Shown: one piece after another, positions 5,327-6,501 of the stretch
Position numbering within the stretch: position 1 is the stretch's first letter
Layout of the letters: each line of letters begins with the position of its first letter
Assembly: GCA_016868515.1 (NCBI GenBank)
Contig: VGGM01000095.1
Span: 1 to 6,501 of the forward strand
DNA: 6,501 nt
Direction: 5' to 3'
From: Bacteroidota bacterium
GTDB taxonomy: Bacteria > Bacteroidota > Bacteroidia > Bacteroidales > VadinHA17
The notes under the pieces: generated by a model
What the model saw: only the letters and a program-made list of their open reading frames with translations
Databases searched by the model: none
What the model was told of the DNA's origin: nothing
Translations under genes and position numbers: made by a program

Positions 5327-6501
5327 CAGGAAACCCTGAGCTTTCTTTTCAGCCGGCTTCCGGCCTACCAGCGTATTGGCAGGGCCGCATACAAGGAGGG
5401 GCTCGGCAATACCATTGCACTCGACAACTACTTCGCGAACCCTCACACTAAATTCAGAACGGTTCATGTGGCCGGAACTAATGGAAAAGGCTCGGTCTCG
5501 CACATGCTTGCTTCGGTATTCCAGACCATGGGTTTGAAGACGGGATTGTATACTTCTCCCCATCTGCGCGATTTCAGGGAGAGGATAAGGATTGACGGTA
5601 TCATGCTTCCCGAAACGGAGGTTACAGGGTTCGTTGAGAATCACAAAGCCATTATTGAGGCTGTGTCGCCAAGTTTCTTCGAAATGACGGTTGCCATGGC
5701 ATTCGATTACTTTGCCCGTGAAAGTGTTGACATTGCAGTAATAGAGGTTGGAATGGGTGGCAGACTTGATTCAACAAACATCATCACACCTGTGCTGTCG
5801 GTGATAACAAACATCGGCCACGATCATATGGAGTTTCTTGGGGAGACCCTGGCGAAGGTTGCCGCCGAAAAGGGGGGTATTATTAAACCCGGGGTGCCGG
5901 TGGTCGTCGGAGAGAGTTTGCCCGAGACCCGGCCGGTTTTTGAGCAGATTGCATCTGACAATGGCTCTGTATTGAAATTTGCCGACGAATACTACACCTG
6001 CAGGCTCGGCCGTTCCGAGGCTTCTTCAGCAATCCGTGGGTATGTTCTTCTCGCGAAAAGCGACGGATACAGAACGGAGGGGCTTATCCCCCTTACCGGT
6101 GATTATCAGGCAAGGAATCTTGCAACCCTGGCACTGGCGGCCGGCATGATGCCAGCCGGATACACCCCGTCGGTGAATCAGTTGGCAGATGGAATTGAAC
6201 AGGTGGTAAAGCTGACCGGACTGCAGGGAAGGTGGCAGGTACTAAGGCATGATCCACTGGTTATTGCCGACACCGGGCATAACAGGGAAGGAATTGAGTA
6301 CGTGGTGAGGCAGCTCAGTACAACCCCGCACAGCCGCCTTCATATGGTTATAGGCATGGTAAACGACAAGGATCTGGCAACGGTATTGCCTCTCCTTCCC
6401 CGGGATGCCTTTTACTACTTCACCAAAGCTTCAATTCCAAGGGCACTGGACGAGAAGCGTCTTAAGGAAGAGGCATCATATTACGGGCTTTCAGGGGAAG
6501 C
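5318..6501 (+). CDS. folC: FolC, dihydrofolate/folylpolyglutamate synthase (cut by right edge)
   Basis: A cytoplasmic Mur-ligase-like enzyme that adds glutamate to dihydropteroate and/or to folates, using ATP. The ATG at 5318 begins MNYQETLSFLF, as in relatives from Bacteroidota, and 394 codons are present; the usual length is about 420-440, so only the last few dozen residues are missing. Visible motifs are the P-loop VAGTNGKGS (51-59), LYTSPHLRDFRERI (77-90), VIEVGMGGRLDSTN (141-154), TNIGHDHMEFLG (164-175), EKGGIIKPG (184-192), GDYQARNLATLA (261-272), QGRWQ (303-307), the C-terminal-domain IADTGHN (316-322, for the usual DxAHN-type motif) and MVNDKD (347-352). It diverges from phoH. Whether it has both synthase activities cannot be decided from sequence alone. 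No Shine-Dalgarno sequence precedes the start. Confidence 0.96.
   Translation, partial: MNYQETLSFLFSRLPAYQRIGRAAYKEGLGNTIALDNYFANPHTKFRTVHVAGTNGKGSVSHMLASVFQTMGLKTGLYTSPHLRDFRERIRIDGIMLPETEVTGFVENHKAIIEAVSPSFFEMTVAMAFDYFARESVDIAVIEVGMGGRLDSTNIITPVLSVITNIGHDHMEFLGETLAKVAAEKGGIIKPGVPVVVGESLPETRPVFEQIASDNGSVLKFADEYYTCRLGRSEASSAIRGYVLLAKSDGYRTEGLIPLTGDYQARNLATLALAAGMMPAGYTPSVNQLADGIEQVVKLTGLQGRWQVLRHDPLVIADTGHNREGIEYVVRQLSTTPHSRLHMVIGMVNDKDLATVLPLLPRDAFYYFTKASIPRALDEKRLKEEASYYGLSGE

Noticed and set aside
5264..5644. Minus-strand 126-residue ORF overlapping the start of folC
   Set aside because: It runs antisense through well-conserved FolC motifs including the P-loop, and its protein has no recognisable domain. 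It is a shadow of folC.
1..6501. Mobile element, CRISPR array, toxin-antitoxin or defence system
   Set aside because: No transposase, integrase, direct-repeat array, terminal inverted repeats or paired small genes are visible. The PIN domain is fused to PhoH and has no small antitoxin-like gene immediately upstream.

Overview
The window looks like ordinary chromosomal DNA from a member of the Bacteroidota, probably an environmental Bacteroidales or Marinilabiliales relative with mid-range GC. This placement is inference. It rests on how the FolC and PIN-PhoH N-termini read, on the general lack of Shine-Dalgarno sequences before the starts, and on the combination of a methylthiotransferase, an LpxL-like acyltransferase and a family 2 glycosyltransferase in one run of genes.

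Almost all of the window is coding. Five genes lie on the minus strand, read right to left from about 5161 to the left edge. They are a PIN-PhoH ATPase (3824-5161), the tRNA methylthiotransferase MtaB (2514-3821), an LpxL/HtrB-family lipid acyltransferase (1550-2434), a family 2 glycosyltransferase (529-1557), and the N-terminal part of a membrane-anchored metallophosphoesterase (1-516, cut by the left edge). The gaps between them are 2 bp, 79 bp, an overlap, and 12 bp, with no terminator-like hairpin between them, so one transcript is likely. On the plus strand, folC (5318 to the right edge, cut) diverges from this run. A 156-bp AT-rich intergenic region at 5162-5317 must hold the promoters for both directions.

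The minus-strand run joins two themes. PIN-PhoH and MtaB act on RNA, while the acyltransferase, glycosyltransferase and probably the membrane phosphoesterase act on the cell envelope. FolC is a separate one-carbon (folate) housekeeping gene.

I found no mobile element, CRISPR array, tRNA, rRNA, toxin-antitoxin pair or defence cassette, and nothing that makes a convincing new system. The points worth a second look are small ones around translation starts. They are a nine-A tract with an upstream out-of-frame ATG at phoH, a TTG start with a Shine-Dalgarno sequence embedded in the preceding gene, an inverted repeat centred on the folC start codon, and an imperfect hairpin in the divergent intergenic region.
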